A stretch of 64,000 nt of DNA from Solanum dulcamara (taxonomy: Eukaryota > Streptophyta > Magnoliopsida > Solanales > Solanaceae): NCBI RefSeq assembly GCF_947179165.1, contig NC_077242.1:76489097-76553096 (forward strand), in the 5' to 3' direction. The first letter of the stretch is position 1. Every line of letters starts with the position of its first letter. Under the pieces are notes generated by a model. The model made no database searches and was not told where the DNA came from. It worked only from the letters and a program-made list of their open reading frames with translations. The translations under genes were made by a program, and so were the position numbers. Positions 38,982 to 51,240 of the stretch are shown piece by piece.

Positions 38982-40484
38982 TATAATGACCCCGAAGGTC
39001 ATTTTTGGAATTTTTTATGAATTGACCATTTTGACCCTCCCTCTAGTTTCCCTGAGTTTTTCATTTGTATCGAGTGTTGATTTTGGAAAAACTCAATGAA
39101 AAGTTTGGGTTTTGGAAATTTTGAGTTTCATAAGCCTGAAGTGTTTAAAAGTGGCATTTTAGGTCAATTTGAGCTACGAGTCTCGAAATGGAATTCTGTT
39201 GATTACAACAGCTCCAGAATAAGAAAATTGGTCTAAGAGAGTTTAGAAATCAAAATTGGGGTAGTAACGAAGAATTCAGGTCTTGAGGTTGGAATTTAAT
39301 GAATTTTAGGCCAATGTTTGACTTCGGTGAACTTTTGGAGTTTCGATACTCAGAATGAAATTTCGACAACTCTATTGGATTCTAAGGATGGTTTTGGGGC
39401 TAGGAAAGGCGTCCGTTGAATTTTTAGAGGTCCCGAGCCCAGTTTGATATTTTGGAATATCGAAATTAGTGTAGTAGAATATAAAGTTTGTGTGCTCGGA
39501 ATTCCGAATGAATTCCGAGGGTTGATTCCAAGATTTGAGTGTAGGGACATTTGTTCTTCGCGATCGCGTAGGCCTAGTCACAATCGCGAAGGGTTAGATG
39601 AGTTAATCATCTCGATCACAAGGAATTTTCTGCAATCGCGATAGTAAATTAATGAGTTGATCAAAGATTACTTATCGCGATCGCGAGGAAGGGTGTCGCG
39701 ATCGCGAATAGAGCAATACCTGGGCAGACTTGAAATTTCCCAAAAATCGAGATTTCTCCCATTTTCTCCATTGTTGAACCCTAGAAGCTCGGCCTAAGCA
39801 ATTTTAAAAGGACTATTTGAGGATTTTGGTATGGGTAAGTGTTCTTCACTAAAATCTTTCATTACACAATGATTTTAACGTAATTTTCACTTCGAATTCA
39901 TGATTTAAAAGCTTCAAAGTTGAGGGGTTTCACGAAGAACTTTTCATTTCTTTAAATTGGTGTTTGAGGGTTGATTTTAACTTCAAATTCAAATTGATTT
40001 TCGGTATTAGTTTCTAAATACCTCGAGGATCATTTTCATGTAAAAATTTATGGATTTCTGTTCTTTTTTCAAAATCAGGTATTTTGGGTTGTTCGGGTCA
40101 GTTTTGGTTCGGTGTTAAATATCAAATTGGGTATCGTTAGACTCGTATTCTAATTGGGATTGCTTATTTGAATAAATTATCTTGATTTAGAACGTCGGCG
40201 TAAGGGTAAAGCTTAGATTTCGGCGAAGCTCAAGGTTAAAATTGTGGCAAGTGAATTTCTAAACCTATGTCTAAGCTTGTAGGATCATGTATTCGTGTTT
40301 TTACTTGTTTGGAAATGATAGAAAGTGATTTTGTGGGTTTGTAATGTTTAAGATATTCGTTTTTGACATTTAAATTGTTTATTTTTAAACTGTTTCCACT
40401 TTTATTTCCGCATTTAGTGGGTTAGGCTGACTTGTCCGGTGGGAAAGGATAAGTTTCATCACACCCAAATTTCGAATCATGACA
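38982..40484 (+). mobile_element. Solo-LTR-like copy related to family 1, about 1.5 kb
   Basis: It starts TATAATGACCCCGAAGGTCA (a decayed TGTAATGACC) and ends CGAATCATGACA. The 3' part matches the family 1 LTR in opposite orientation (GTGGCAAGTGAATTTCTAAAC, TTAGTGGGTTAGGCTGACTTG without exceeding short blocks). Flanks TTAAA and ATAAA are a possible one-mismatch target duplication. Several CGCGATCGCG palindromes lie at about 39555-39710. Confidence 0.72.
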
Positions 40485-41150
40485 ATAAAAATGGACTTAT
40501 GCATTTGTACAGTCCAACAAAATTTATGTGTGTACAGATGCCCTCTATGACGAGTGTAGATTTATTGAAATGAGACTATTATAGAAGACAACTCATTTTT
40601 ATATCAAATGAAGCACACTTGATCCATAAGTTGCAATTTCTTAAACACGTAACTAAAGCCAAGATTATTAATCCAAAGAGTGATATTATACTTGCGGCTA
40701 AATCGAAGTCTCATATCACATGGTGGATCTACCTTTCTGATTAAGTACCTTCGGAGTAGCCCGTTTTCAACACTTGAAGAGCAAGTTGGTGTCGCACTTC
40801 CTTTGCATCTTTGCGAGAGAGACACTTGGAGTACCTCTTTTACATCTTCGACAAGAAAGCACAAAGCTCAAATCTCATGCTTCCTTTCAATTTGAAGAAG
40901 ATCTTAGAGAAATCTTTTGACGACTTGATGGAAAAAAGTGGAACATCTCGTCCTTCACAGTACTTTGTGATTTCCAACTTTGAAAACTTATGCAAGAATG
41001 TTTATTTCCTGATGTAGGAGTGACATAATTGCAAGTCGTTTGATCCTATCATACAACATACCAAAATTTCAGATCAAAACTCCCTTCGGATTGATTTTTG
41101 AAGTCTATTTCTAAATCCGATATGTCAGTTTCATAGCTTTGGTAGAAAAT
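40485..41150. other. Unassigned DNA leading into tandem repeats
   Basis: Short frames (40604-40864, 40811-41017) encode nothing recognisable. The end near 41010-41150 is loosely related to the following repeat units. Confidence 0.45.
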
Positions 41151-41880
41151 TCATAACTCGCAGTAGGAGTGCCGAAATCTCCAGCTTCTTGTTCCTTGGA
41201 AAGATGAATCAAATAACTACAACATATGTAAATATCATGGCCAAAGGCTTTATGGATTTGCTTCAAAGTCAGCTCACAATTCTGTCTTGCTCGACTCTTC
41301 AGCTTCTCGCTTCTGTGGAAAACAATTCATAACTCGGAGTAGGAGTGCCGAAATTACAAGATTCTTGTTCCATTGTAAAGATGAATCAAATAAATACCAT
41401 ATGTAACAACAAATCACGGCCAAAGGCTTTATGAATTGGTACAGATATTGTTTCAAATTCAGCTCACAATTCTGTCTTGTTTGGCTCTTCAGCTTCACGC
41501 GTCTGTGATAGAATATTCGTAAATTGGAGTAGGAATGCCAAAATCACGATCTTCTTGTTACATTGGAAATAAAACTCAAAGAACTATAATATGTGTAAAC
41601 ATCCGAGCCAAAGGCTTTATAGATTGGTAGAAATATTGTTTCGAAAGTCAACTCAAAATTTTGTCTTGCTCGGCTCTTCAACTTCGCACGTCTGTGGTAG
41701 AAAATTCGTAACTTGGAATAGGAGAATTGGAATCATGAGATTATTACTTCATTGGAAAAAGGATACCAAGAACTATAACATGTACAAAAATAATATCCAA
41801 TGACTTTCTGTAATTATACATGTATTTCATCAATGTTAACTCACACGTCTGTCTAACTTCGCGCAATCTCATGTATCTTG
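41151..41880 (+). repeat. Diverged tandem repeat, period about 176-190 bp, four units
   Basis: Unit starts are 41151, 41327, 41517 and 41706, each with a TCATAACTCG(C/G)AGTAGGAG-like opening, a GCCAAAGGCTTTATGGATT-like middle and a CTCTTCAGCTTC...CGTCTGTGG end. Units differ by many substitutions and small indels. This may belong to a decayed retroelement, but the family is not recognised. Confidence 0.85.
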
Positions 41881-42306
41881 AGCCTAGAGTGTCCAAATCA
41901 TGAGCTGTTTAATGCTATATACAATCAGACTTCAAGGAGTACATCTATTCCAAATATGGAATATTAAATCATCCTGAACAAATTATCGAAGTTGACGGTA
42001 TAATCTGGCACGTCGTGAATTTGGTTAGCATGCTTAACGAATCTTATTTTCTTCTTCTTGGTTTCTTTTTCAGGCTTGCAAGGGATCTCAAAGGGCATCA
42101 ATAACAGACCAAGATGATGTACAAGATGCGGATGTATTGAAGTTTTGAGACACTTTCAAGGGAACCATGCAGTACCAGACACGAGATAGATCTTCCAAAG
42201 AACAAGACCTTTTTCGAATAAGCCAATTCATTTGGGACCGAAGAAGACTTCTCTCGCAGAACATTTAACCAACACTTGCAAAATCAGATAGGGCACTCAA
42301 GATAAA
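41881..42306. other. Non-coding block shared with 51706-51859
   Basis: The part from about 42047 (TTCTTCTTGGTTTCTTTTTC) to 42306 is repeated, shortened, at 51706-51859, tying the right edges of duplicons 1 and 2 together. No gene is seen. Confidence 0.7.
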
Positions 42307-42953
42307 TGTAACACCCCTAATTTTGTTTTGTCAAGACTCGAACCATTCTTCATATGCGTTGTAACACCCCCTAAAACGTTATATGTGGTGTTTCAAATCT
42401 CGATGAAAATTATACTTCTTTTTTATTTTGGACATAATTTTTCATAGATTAATCCAAATTAGGTGATTCAAATTTTTGAATAACTCCAACGACATTACCT
42501 ACAACTTTCATGAAGACCATATATTAAGATTCGGTGGACACGTAGGTCAAATAAATTAATTTTTGCAAGACATGGTGCTGTGACGAAATGGAGTATTTGT
42601 AGAAGAAAAATCATATCTCACCGTATGATGCTCCAAATCGGTTGATTCTTTGAATAACATAAAAGTATATTAATAGATATACAATTCATATGAAGACACC
42701 AAATCCTAATTAAGAAGTTATCTTGTTCAAACGCAGCTCCAAAAAAGGTATTTCGTTAAAAGAATGTTCATCTCACCAACAATAGAAATATCTAGATCCA
42801 TTTGACATCACCCATGACATCAATAGTCCTCCATTTGATATCATACATGAAATCACAATCCTCCATTAAATTTTCAATATCATCTTTTGTAATTATTTTT
42901 ATTTATTGTCAGGTCCCTCCTCCACACCTATAAATACCCACGTTATTTCCTGC
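42307..42953 (+). mobile_element. Nested LTR starts: 53 bp of family 3 interrupted by family 2
   Basis: TGTAACACCCCTAATTTTGT at 42307 is a family 3 start that runs to CATATGCGT, where TGTAACACCCCCTAAAACG (42360) begins a family 2 LTR that ends abruptly at about 42953, just after its TATA-like CCTATAAATACCC. The same nest is at 51860-52730, so it predates the duplication. Confidence 0.82.
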
Positions 42954-43228
42954 AACATATAAGTGCACGAATTAGAAAGGAAGTTTTGTGAAGTTAAACT
43001 CTATCACACGAACTCAGATTATGAAAGAAGTGAAATAATTCCTAATGTCCTATAGCCTCCTGATTATAAGTGTGGTGCACGACACATCCATAAACAAGAC
43101 TCTACTAGACACGGCTTCATAGACACCCTAGAAATCCTGAACTCTGTGCTCTGATACCAAATTAATATTGTCTCGAGAGGGTACCCTAGGCGTGGACGAC
43201 ACTCAGAAATAATTTTTGGCCTCCGAGA
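42954..43228 (-). mobile_element. Fragment of a minus-strand LTR element with primer-binding site
   Basis: The reverse complement of 43148-43159 is TGGTATCAGAGC, a tRNA-Met primer site. LTR sequence beginning TGTCTCGAGAGGGTACCC (43169) resembles family 3 ends at 11548 and 38480; it is cut at 43228 by the next LTR. Between primer site and LTR are nine bases, more than usual. Confidence 0.72.
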
Positions 43229-44103
43229 TGTAACATCCCCTAAAAACGTTGTATACAATGTTTCAATTCTCGCCTAAAAATGATATAGCCTCTGTATTTT
43301 GGGCATAACTTTTCAAAGGATGGTTCGCATTAGGTGATTTAAATTTTTAAATAACCACAATATCATTACCTACAACTTTTGTGGACCATATTTTAAGTTT
43401 CGGAGGTTAAGTAGGTCAAATAAATTAATTGTTGTAAGAAAGGATGCTGTGATAGAATGGAGTGATTATAGAAGAAAATTCATATTTCACTGTACGCTGC
43501 TCAAAATTGGTTGATTCTTGAACGACATGAAACTAGACTTCCATATCTACAATTCTTATGAAGACACCAAATCCTAATAAGGAATTTATCTTATTCAAAC
43601 TCAGCTCCGAAAAAGAGTATTCTGTTAAAGAGAACTCATCTCACATATAATGGAAAGATCTAGATACATTTGACATCACTCATGACATCAATTGTCCTCC
43701 ATTTGACATCACCCATGACATCACAATTTTCCATTAAATTTGATTTTTTCTTTATAATTATTTTATTTATTCTTAGGTCCCTCCTCCACACCTATAAATA
43801 CCTACCTTATTTCCTCATTTTATTTATCAAGCTTTCTCACGCAACTCTTCTCTCTATACACTTCTTTACTCATTCTCAAATATAGTTTTAGTTTTTAGTA
43901 GTGTAGAAATAGTATTTCGGTTATTCATATACTTTGGATAGTACACAAAATGCTCTGGTAAGGAGAGAAGGTTAGGGGTTCAAGAGTGGTTATTGAGTTC
44001 TTCAATTCGGAGTAAAGAGTGGTCATAGAGTTCTTAAATTCGGTTTCGACTAAAGCTTCGGAATCCAGGTATGTAAGGCTTCAATAAAAGTATTTCTTTC
44101 ACT
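43229..44103 (+). mobile_element. Family 2 LTR, 5' part only
   Basis: It starts TGTAACATCCCCTAAAAACG and follows the 26813 copy closely up to the segment GTATGTAAGGCTTCAATAAAAG near 44085, then loses similarity. A TATA-like CCTATAAATACC lies at about 43790. Confidence 0.85.
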
Positions 44104-44267
44104 CTCAATTGGTGAAAGGCGACCCCCTTAAGGTGGATGTAAAGGAGCCAGAGGTTCCGGATTCGATACCACATAGCGCTGCAGCGTGAAGAGGGACTAA
44201 GGTGCGAACTGGACGACCCTGGCATAGACAATACCTGAATATGTGGGCCCTAATAAGGGGGTCATTA
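44104..44267. other. Unassigned segment between LTR and gag fragments
   Basis: The sequence is less AT-rich than its surroundings and has no recognised content. Confidence 0.4.
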
Positions 44268-44577
44268 CAAAGGTCTACTGAGGTACCCCAAATACCTATT
44301 GTTCATACCATTCCTACTTCGAAGGCAAAATTCAGAGAAGCTATTGCCATTCTCACTCAACTGGTAGCTGCCCAGATGGGTAACCATAATTCACCAACTC
44401 CTAACTCTAGCATTAAGGAGTCGTCTTCCACCACAAAGATTAGAGATTTTCTGAGGATGAACCCGCCAGTCTTCACAAGGTCTAAGATTGAGGAGGATCC
44501 TCAAAATTTCATTGAAGAGATGTAGAAGATCTTGAAAACGATGCATACTACCGAAGTTGAGAGTATTGAGTTGGTTT
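44268..44577 (+). pseudogene. Ty3/Gypsy gag fragment, broken
   Basis: The frame reads STEVPQIPIVHTIPTSKAKF and later TTKIRDFLRMNPPVF, a gypsy gag (retrotrans_gag) segment. A TAG replaces the Trp of EEMWKIL near 44524, and gag similarity ends at about 44577 where duplicon sequence begins. It closely matches 55410-55735. Confidence 0.88.
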
Positions 44578-45324
44578 TTGACTAAGGATTATCTAAATTC
44601 ATAATTTTCGATATAGAGTAAAATTATATGGTGAAATTTTTTAATAATATAATTATTTATTTGTATATTTTTTATTATTATTGTGAAATAATGTTATACA
44701 GAATACCTAATATGACATAACATAAAAATCAATTTCAAAGAAAATTTAATTGTCTTAGTAAAATATTATTATAGAAAGATATGATTATATACATAAAAAC
44801 CTACTAAAATATCAACAAATTCAATACTACTAAAATTTGAAAGGTTAAATTTATTAAATTTAAATTATGAATCTGTTTATAGTCACTCATTTAATTTTTT
44901 TAAAGCAGGTAACTTGTTTAGTGATAATAAAATAAAATAAAATAAAATTTCAAGATGTGCCTTTTCAATTAATTTTGCCTTTTCAATTAATCGATATCGA
45001 CGTGAGAAGAATTGAAACTTATTTCTTCTCTATTTGTATGAAAAATAGTCTATACAAAAGGAACTTTAAAATTAAGTAACCCTTTTAAATGACAAATTTT
45101 TATAACTAAACAAATGGTATGATCTTAATTAAATTGCTCAATATCAAATTTGTTCATTAAAGTGCTTTTCTAATTGTTTAAGACATTTCTTTTCGATCGA
45201 AGAATAAAACATGATCATTTTGTTCTATTTTACTTACTATTCAAGAATATTCATTAGTAATGAAAGAAAAGGTGGAGGGGATCTCGCGAATTTAGAAGTA
45301 AAATAAGGAACATGTGAATTCTTG

Positions 45325-45925
45325 ATTTTTGAATTATATTATGTGTTGGTGAAATTAAAAGATTATAAATTACAATTGAAAAATAAAATGAAGAAAATAA
45401 ATTCTCTTCTTGGCTGAGGCGTGTATATCTCGCTCTCTTTAAGGAGGTTCAAGTCCACTGCAGCAAATCTTTTCACCGGTCCAGCAGTATTCCTCTTGAC
45501 TTATTCCCTCCAGAATACAACAACCTTATCACAAAATGTAACTCAATAAACTCTGGACAAGATTGAGTTTAAAGCTCCACAAAAAGAACATCTCCCTTCA
45601 ACTAATAAGAACTTTCTTTTTTGACAAACTTAATACACTCAATGTTTTGTTTCCTCTCAAAAAAAAGAAGACCATTTATTTAAAGGAGAGGAAATTATTC
45701 AAAAGATGAAAAAATAATGGAATGCCATCATTATCATCATTATGATTTAGTGCACCACTTATTAGTGATAATTAGGTTAAAAATACATAATGGAATGATT
45801 TAGTCTTGCACTAACTAAAGATAATAATGAAAGTCATTTTTATGCACTAAAGAGAGAATTATTACATATGCCACTTATGCAAATTAATATCACTTAATAT
45901 TGATATTAAAATGTTAAAACTAATA

Positions 45926-45930
<5 letters not shown>
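45325..45930. other. About 600 bp found in duplicon 2 only
   Basis: This stretch has no counterpart in duplicon 1, where a TA microsatellite occupies the site. It includes a less AT-rich part (about 45410-45560). I do not recognise its family and see no frame. Confidence 0.55.

Positions 45931-45974
<44 letters not shown>
45931..45974. repeat. (TA)n microsatellite
   Basis: An uninterrupted TA run of about 22 units. Confidence 0.95.
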
Positions 45975-45976
<2 letters not shown>

Positions 45977-48715
45977 CTTGATTGAAAATCGATTATCACG
46001 TATAAATATTATAATTAATTAAATTATATCGTATAAATTAAAACAAGAACAAAATATATTTGCCAACCGTCTGTATACAATGTCACATGATGTTTACGCG
46101 GCAATTTTTGTTCTGCAAGGATGATGTTGACCAAACAGTGTAATAAAGTCCATAGCAACATTGATGATGTACCAAACATGTGTGGAAAAAAGATGCAAGT
46201 TGATATTATCACATTGGGTAACTTGGTGGACATAATCTTTTGACTAAGGATTATCTGAATTCATAATTTTTGATATAGAGTAAAATTATATGGTGATTTT
46301 TTTTATAATATTATTATTTATTTGTATATTTTTTATTGTTATTGTGAAATATTGTTATACAAAATACATAATATAACATAACATAAAAATCGATTTCAAA
46401 GAAAATTTAATTGGCTTAGTAAAATATTATTATAGAAAGATATGATTATATACATAAAAACCTACAAAAATATCAATAAATTCAATACTAGTAAAATCTG
46501 AAAGGTTAAATTTATTAAATTTAAATTATGAATCTGTTTATAGTCACTCATTTAATTTTTTTAAAGCAGGTAACTTGTTTAGTGATAATAAAATAAAATA
46601 AAATAAAATAAAATTTCAAGATGTGTCTCAGGGTAAATATATCATTTCAAAGAAATATTTGTGATTGGACATATGGTTTAATAATAGAGAAATATGGTAA
46701 GGTAGTTTTGGTTTCGTGAGAAGTGATTTAACACCTTTTTAACTTATGAATTAGTTGATTTCGAAATTCTTTAAAGTGGGACTTTCCATGGTGGATTCGT
46801 ATTAGTTGGACTTCAAAGTAGGTATTATGAATAGCGGATGAAAAAGAAAAAAAAATTAGTTCTTAGTTTAACATCATCGTGAATTGTAGTGAGATGAATA
46901 AAATTGCTCTATTCTTATCCGAATTGTAAATAAATAAATAATATGTGTTAAATATGCTATTACTTTCATTGAATATTTGCTAATATAGACTGAAATTTTG
47001 TATGGTACCCAAGTCATTTGAAGAGTTATTATTAAAATAGACAAATACACAATAATTAAAGGGAAAAATTGAACATTTTCTCTAATAAAAATAGGTAGAT
47101 TGGAAGAGTGAAGCCATTTTATTTGGCAAAACCAATGGGCCAAATTGCAACTCAAGGCCCAATCTAATATTCATTCTCATGGGCCTTATTCAAATTTATT
47201 GGGCTTACATATCACAAAATCTTTTAAAATTCCGTATTTAATGAAGTCACTTCAATTTTCGACTTTCGTTTGTCAGGATCGAGTCAATAATATTGAGAAA
47301 TAAAACCATCCGATTTGATTCATTTCTCAATACTATGAGATGATCATCTTAGGACGATCCCAAGCAAGAGCTACCCTTCAAACACGGGAATTTCACTCTT
47401 TTTTCGACAAGTTGCCTACCTACTTTCTTTTTCAGCCAAAAAATAAAGCATGACGAATTAATTAATATCTTACAGTAAAGTCTAAAGTTACTCCAACAAA
47501 ATTTATTACAATTTAGAGAGTAGCTAGGTTTAAATTTTTTTTCTCACTTGAATGTTAAAAACGTGTCTATTGATGTACTAAAAATTGAAAAAAAATCAAG
47601 CACTACTAACATGTGATTCTATCATTTGGGAACAGATAAGGTTGTACATTTGGATATTCATGAAGAAAGTAGGGATGATATTACATACCATTTATTTTAA
47701 TTTCACACTCGATATTTAGCACTCCTATTAGGATACAATTAAATTTGTATTCGTACAGAGATGCCTCACATTGAAATGGATAAAATATTTTCTAGCAAAA
47801 GCTACTTTAGCCATGACTCAAATCTGAAATCTCTAATGTATTCTGCCCTTATTAATTAAAGAGTGTTTTTTACTTGAATATTCTGAACATGTGTATTGGA
47901 AAACTATTAATAGATTTACTCACGAAATACAAAAAAAATCAAGTTAATGTAAAGATGATTTCGTACTAAAGATTCAAATCTGAAATTTCTTATATTTGAA
48001 CAAATATATTGATAGTGCAAATAATTATATATATATATACAAACGAATCTAATGTAGTAATAAAGTTTTTTTTAGGTGGGTGATAGGTGGTGGGATGAAA
48101 TAAAGCAAGTATCAAACACCAAATGAAATATCAAATAGAAAAATAAAGCTTAATGACCATGAGGAACATGCTATTTTTTTTTAATCTTATAAGTAGTTCA
48201 TTTGGTTTGCTACCTGAACTTTTATTTTATTGGTGAGATTCGATTCCCCATCTTATAATTCCTAACTCATTTTTCCTTTCTCTTCCCCCAACTTAAAAAA
48301 AAAAGTAAAAAAGAGAAACATTTATTTTTGATTTTGCACTCGATATTTGATACTCGCATTAAGGCATGATTAAATTCGTATTCGTGCAGAGAGATCCCAA
48401 CTCTAAATTGCAATTTTTTTTTGTTGGTGATGATTCAATTTTTCAATGTGTAACCCCCTGCCCCCATTTTTTTTTTTTTTTAAAAAAGAAAAGAACAAGA
48501 ACATGTTTGTTGTATTTCTAATATATCTCCAAGCATTAAGATTACCAACAACCATTGCTTCACATATTATTGGCCCACTAAATTTTAACATTTTTTGGTC
48601 TTACTCTTATTTCACTGCCTATAATTACCTCCATTGTGTTACTGTTTATTCACAACTCTAAATTGCAATCTTTCTTATTATTAAAAAAAAAACATTTCCA
48701 ATCTTGGCATTTCCA

Positions 48716-49151
48716 ATGGCTCGTTCCATTTGCTTCATGGCATTTCTGGTCTTGGCAATGATGCTCTTTGTTGCCTAATGGTTTGTCTTCCATCATTTAT
48801 TCCACTAAAACCTTATAAAATAAAATAATATGTAAAATTACTCTATTTTTCTTGGTCAAAATATTAAGTACTATATTTCTTGGTCAAAATATTAATTATA
48901 AACAAAAAAAATAAAAGTAAAAGAGGGTTATGATTTCTAATTCTGTTTTGAAATCATAATTAAAAATAATGTAACTAAGTAGGCAGCGGATTGTTCAAAT
49001 GAAGCCTAAAGAATAGTGAATTAATACATGCTTTAAAGCTATTTGTATACGTTTGACAACTATGAAAAACCTTGAAATAATTTGTTTGTTTATATTCCTC
49101 TAAAGATTATACGAGCAATATTTCTTTCGATTACGTCTCTATCTTATTCTA
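48716..49151 (+). pseudogene. Class II defensin pseudogene, exon 1 only (duplicon 2, E-type)
   Basis: It has the same signal-peptide exon as 33018 with the same extra A making TAA at codon 21 (48776-48778), the same TATAATT in place of TATAAATT (48620-48626), and the same loss of exon 2 with the junction near 49151. These shared faults show that it and the 33018 copy descend from one already broken gene. Confidence 0.93.
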
Positions 49152-49709
49152 TAAATATATCTCTTAACTTTGCTATTTCTAGCATTATATCTTTGTCGTC
49201 TAATAAATAATGTATATTTATCCTTTTTATTAACATGCTGAATTAAAAATAATAATCTTAAAACTGATTTTTAAGTTCTAAAAATAGCACGTGACTTAAA
49301 AAATTACCTAATTCTCCCCCCTGTTGTTTAATCTGTATTATTAAGATACTTAGAACAATAACTTTGCCGAACTTCATAAGAAACAACAAAGTTGAAAGTG
49401 ATTTTCAAAATCAGAAAGTTAAAACCAAAAAAATAATAATATAATCTGCAACATAACAGAAACAATATTGAAAAAAAAGAAAAGAAGAAGAACATGTTTA
49501 TTGTATTTCTAATATATCTCCAAGCATTAAGATTACCAACAACCATTGCTTCACATATTATTGGCCCACTAAATTTTAACTTTTTTTGGTCTTACTCTTA
49601 TTTCACTGCCTATAAATTACCTCCATTGTGTTATTGTTTATTCACAACTCTAAATTGCAATCTTTCTTATTATTAAAAAAAAAAAACATTTCCAATCTTG
49701 GCATTTCCA

Positions 49710-50451
49710 ATGGCTCGTTCCATTTGCTTCATGGCATTTCTGGTCTTGGCAATGATGCTCTTTGTTGCCTATGGTTTGTCTTCCATCATTTATTCCACTA
49801 AAACCTTATAAAATAAAATAATGTGTAAAATTACTCTATTTTTCTTGGTCAAAATATTAAGTACTTTATTTCTTTGGTCAAAATACTAAGTATAAACGAA
49901 AAAAAATAAAATAGAAGAGGGTTATGATCTCTAGTTTTGTTATGAAATCATAATTAAAAATAATGTAACTAAGCAGGCAACGAATCGTTCAAATGAAACC
50001 TAAAGAATAGTGAATTGATACATGCTTTAAAGCTATTTGTATACGTTTGACAACTATGAAAAACCATGAAATAATTTGTTTGTTTATATTCCTCTAAAGA
50101 TTATACGAGCAATATTTCTTTCAATTACGTCTCTATCTTTTTCTAACATTTGTTTCTATTATTTGTTACTACTTGTGAATGATTTTAGAGGTGCAAGCTG
50201 AGAAGAATAAGCACATTTGCAAATCAGTAAGCCAAACTTTCACAGGAATATGTATTATCAATTATCCATGTAGAAAAGCCTGTCTTAAGGAAAAGTTTAC
50301 AGATGGACATTGTAGCAAACTCCAAAGAAGGTGCCTATGCACTAAGCCATGTGTATTTGAGAAAATTTCAAATGAAGTTGAAACAACTTTGGGTGAGGAA
50401 GCAAAAACTCTAAAGGAAGCTTTGCGTGAACAAGAGATTATGATGGAGTAA
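49710..50451 (+). CDS. Class II plant defensin with C-terminal propeptide (E-type, intact, duplicon 2)
   Basis: Exons are 49710-49773 and 50189-50451, with a 415-bp GT-AG intron; the product has 108 residues. After the signal peptide (MARSICFMAFLVLAMMLFVA) comes QAEKNKHICKS, with an extra Lys-Asn compared with the F-type gene, then the eight-cysteine defensin domain ending CLCTKPC and an acidic propeptide ending EQEIMME. Cysteine spacing is the same as in the 34979 gene. A TATA box is at 49611. Only about 240 bp of E-type promoter remain upstream, fused near 49470 to sequence from downstream of the dead 48716 copy, so distal control could differ from the 58067 gene. Antifungal, vacuole-targeted floral function is inferred from the family. 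Confidence 0.95.
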
Positions 50452-51051
50452 TTAAGTGAGACTAAGGATTTGAGTGTCAAAAACAAAATAAATAAAGTGT
50501 TGCCTTTTCTTAAAAAGGTAGCTTATAATGTTGTCTTATTGGCCTTTAGTAGCCATTTGACACATTAAATAAGTTGTGACACATTGTTAATCCTTTTGGA
50601 ATCTTGTATCGAATTTATGTATGTTTTAATGAAAAATGATTGACTACGATGTTTAACTTTATGTATGAAATATGTATTACGTTTATTTGATTACTTTTTA
50701 TCATGATTCGTTTTCTGATGAATTATAGAGTGACCGAAGCAGAACTAGTCTTCAAATGCACATGAAATTTATTCACTCTTTTTTAGAAGAAATATGCCCT
50801 CAAATCTTCTCTTTTGACGAAAAAAAAAAGGATGAATAAAATAACATTTTAAAGTAAAGTCTTTTGACATATATATATAAAGTTAGCCCAACAAAATTTG
50901 TCACAATAATTTAGAGAGTAGATAGAGTTAAGAAGTCTCAGTATTTTCTTTTCCTCTTGAATATTAAAAATGTGTCTATTGACGAAATATTAATAGAGAT
51001 GTACAAATATTGTCATTTGGTAACAGATAAAGTTGTACGGACCAAAAAGGG

Positions 51052-51240
51052 TTGTGGTGGAGTGGTAAGTACTTTTTCACCCTTAATCAAGAGGTCTCGG
51101 GTTCTAGTCTCCTTGGGTTCGGAGTCGCCTTTGTTAGAGAGACAATGTACCCTTCAATGTGGGACTTTTCGATGCGAATTCGAATTTAGTCGAGTGCTAA
51201 TATGAGTACCAGACACCGAATAAAAAACCAAAAAAAAGAA
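51052..51240 (+). mobile_element. Solanaceae tRNA-derived SINE, near full length
   Basis: GTGGTGGAGTGGTAAGTACT is a box-A region, GGTCTCGGGTTCTAGTCTC a box-B region, and the body continues GGAGTCGCCTTTG, AATGTGGGACTTTTCGATGC, to GAGTACCAGACACCGAAT and an A-rich tail. Duplicon 3 has only its first 45 bases or so (59449-59495), so insertion predates the duplication. A more decayed inverted relative lies at about 51325-51410. Confidence 0.85.

Noticed and set aside
44202..44525. 107-codon frame as an independent gene
   Set aside because: The real content is a gypsy gag fragment starting near 44268 with a premature stop and a truncated end.
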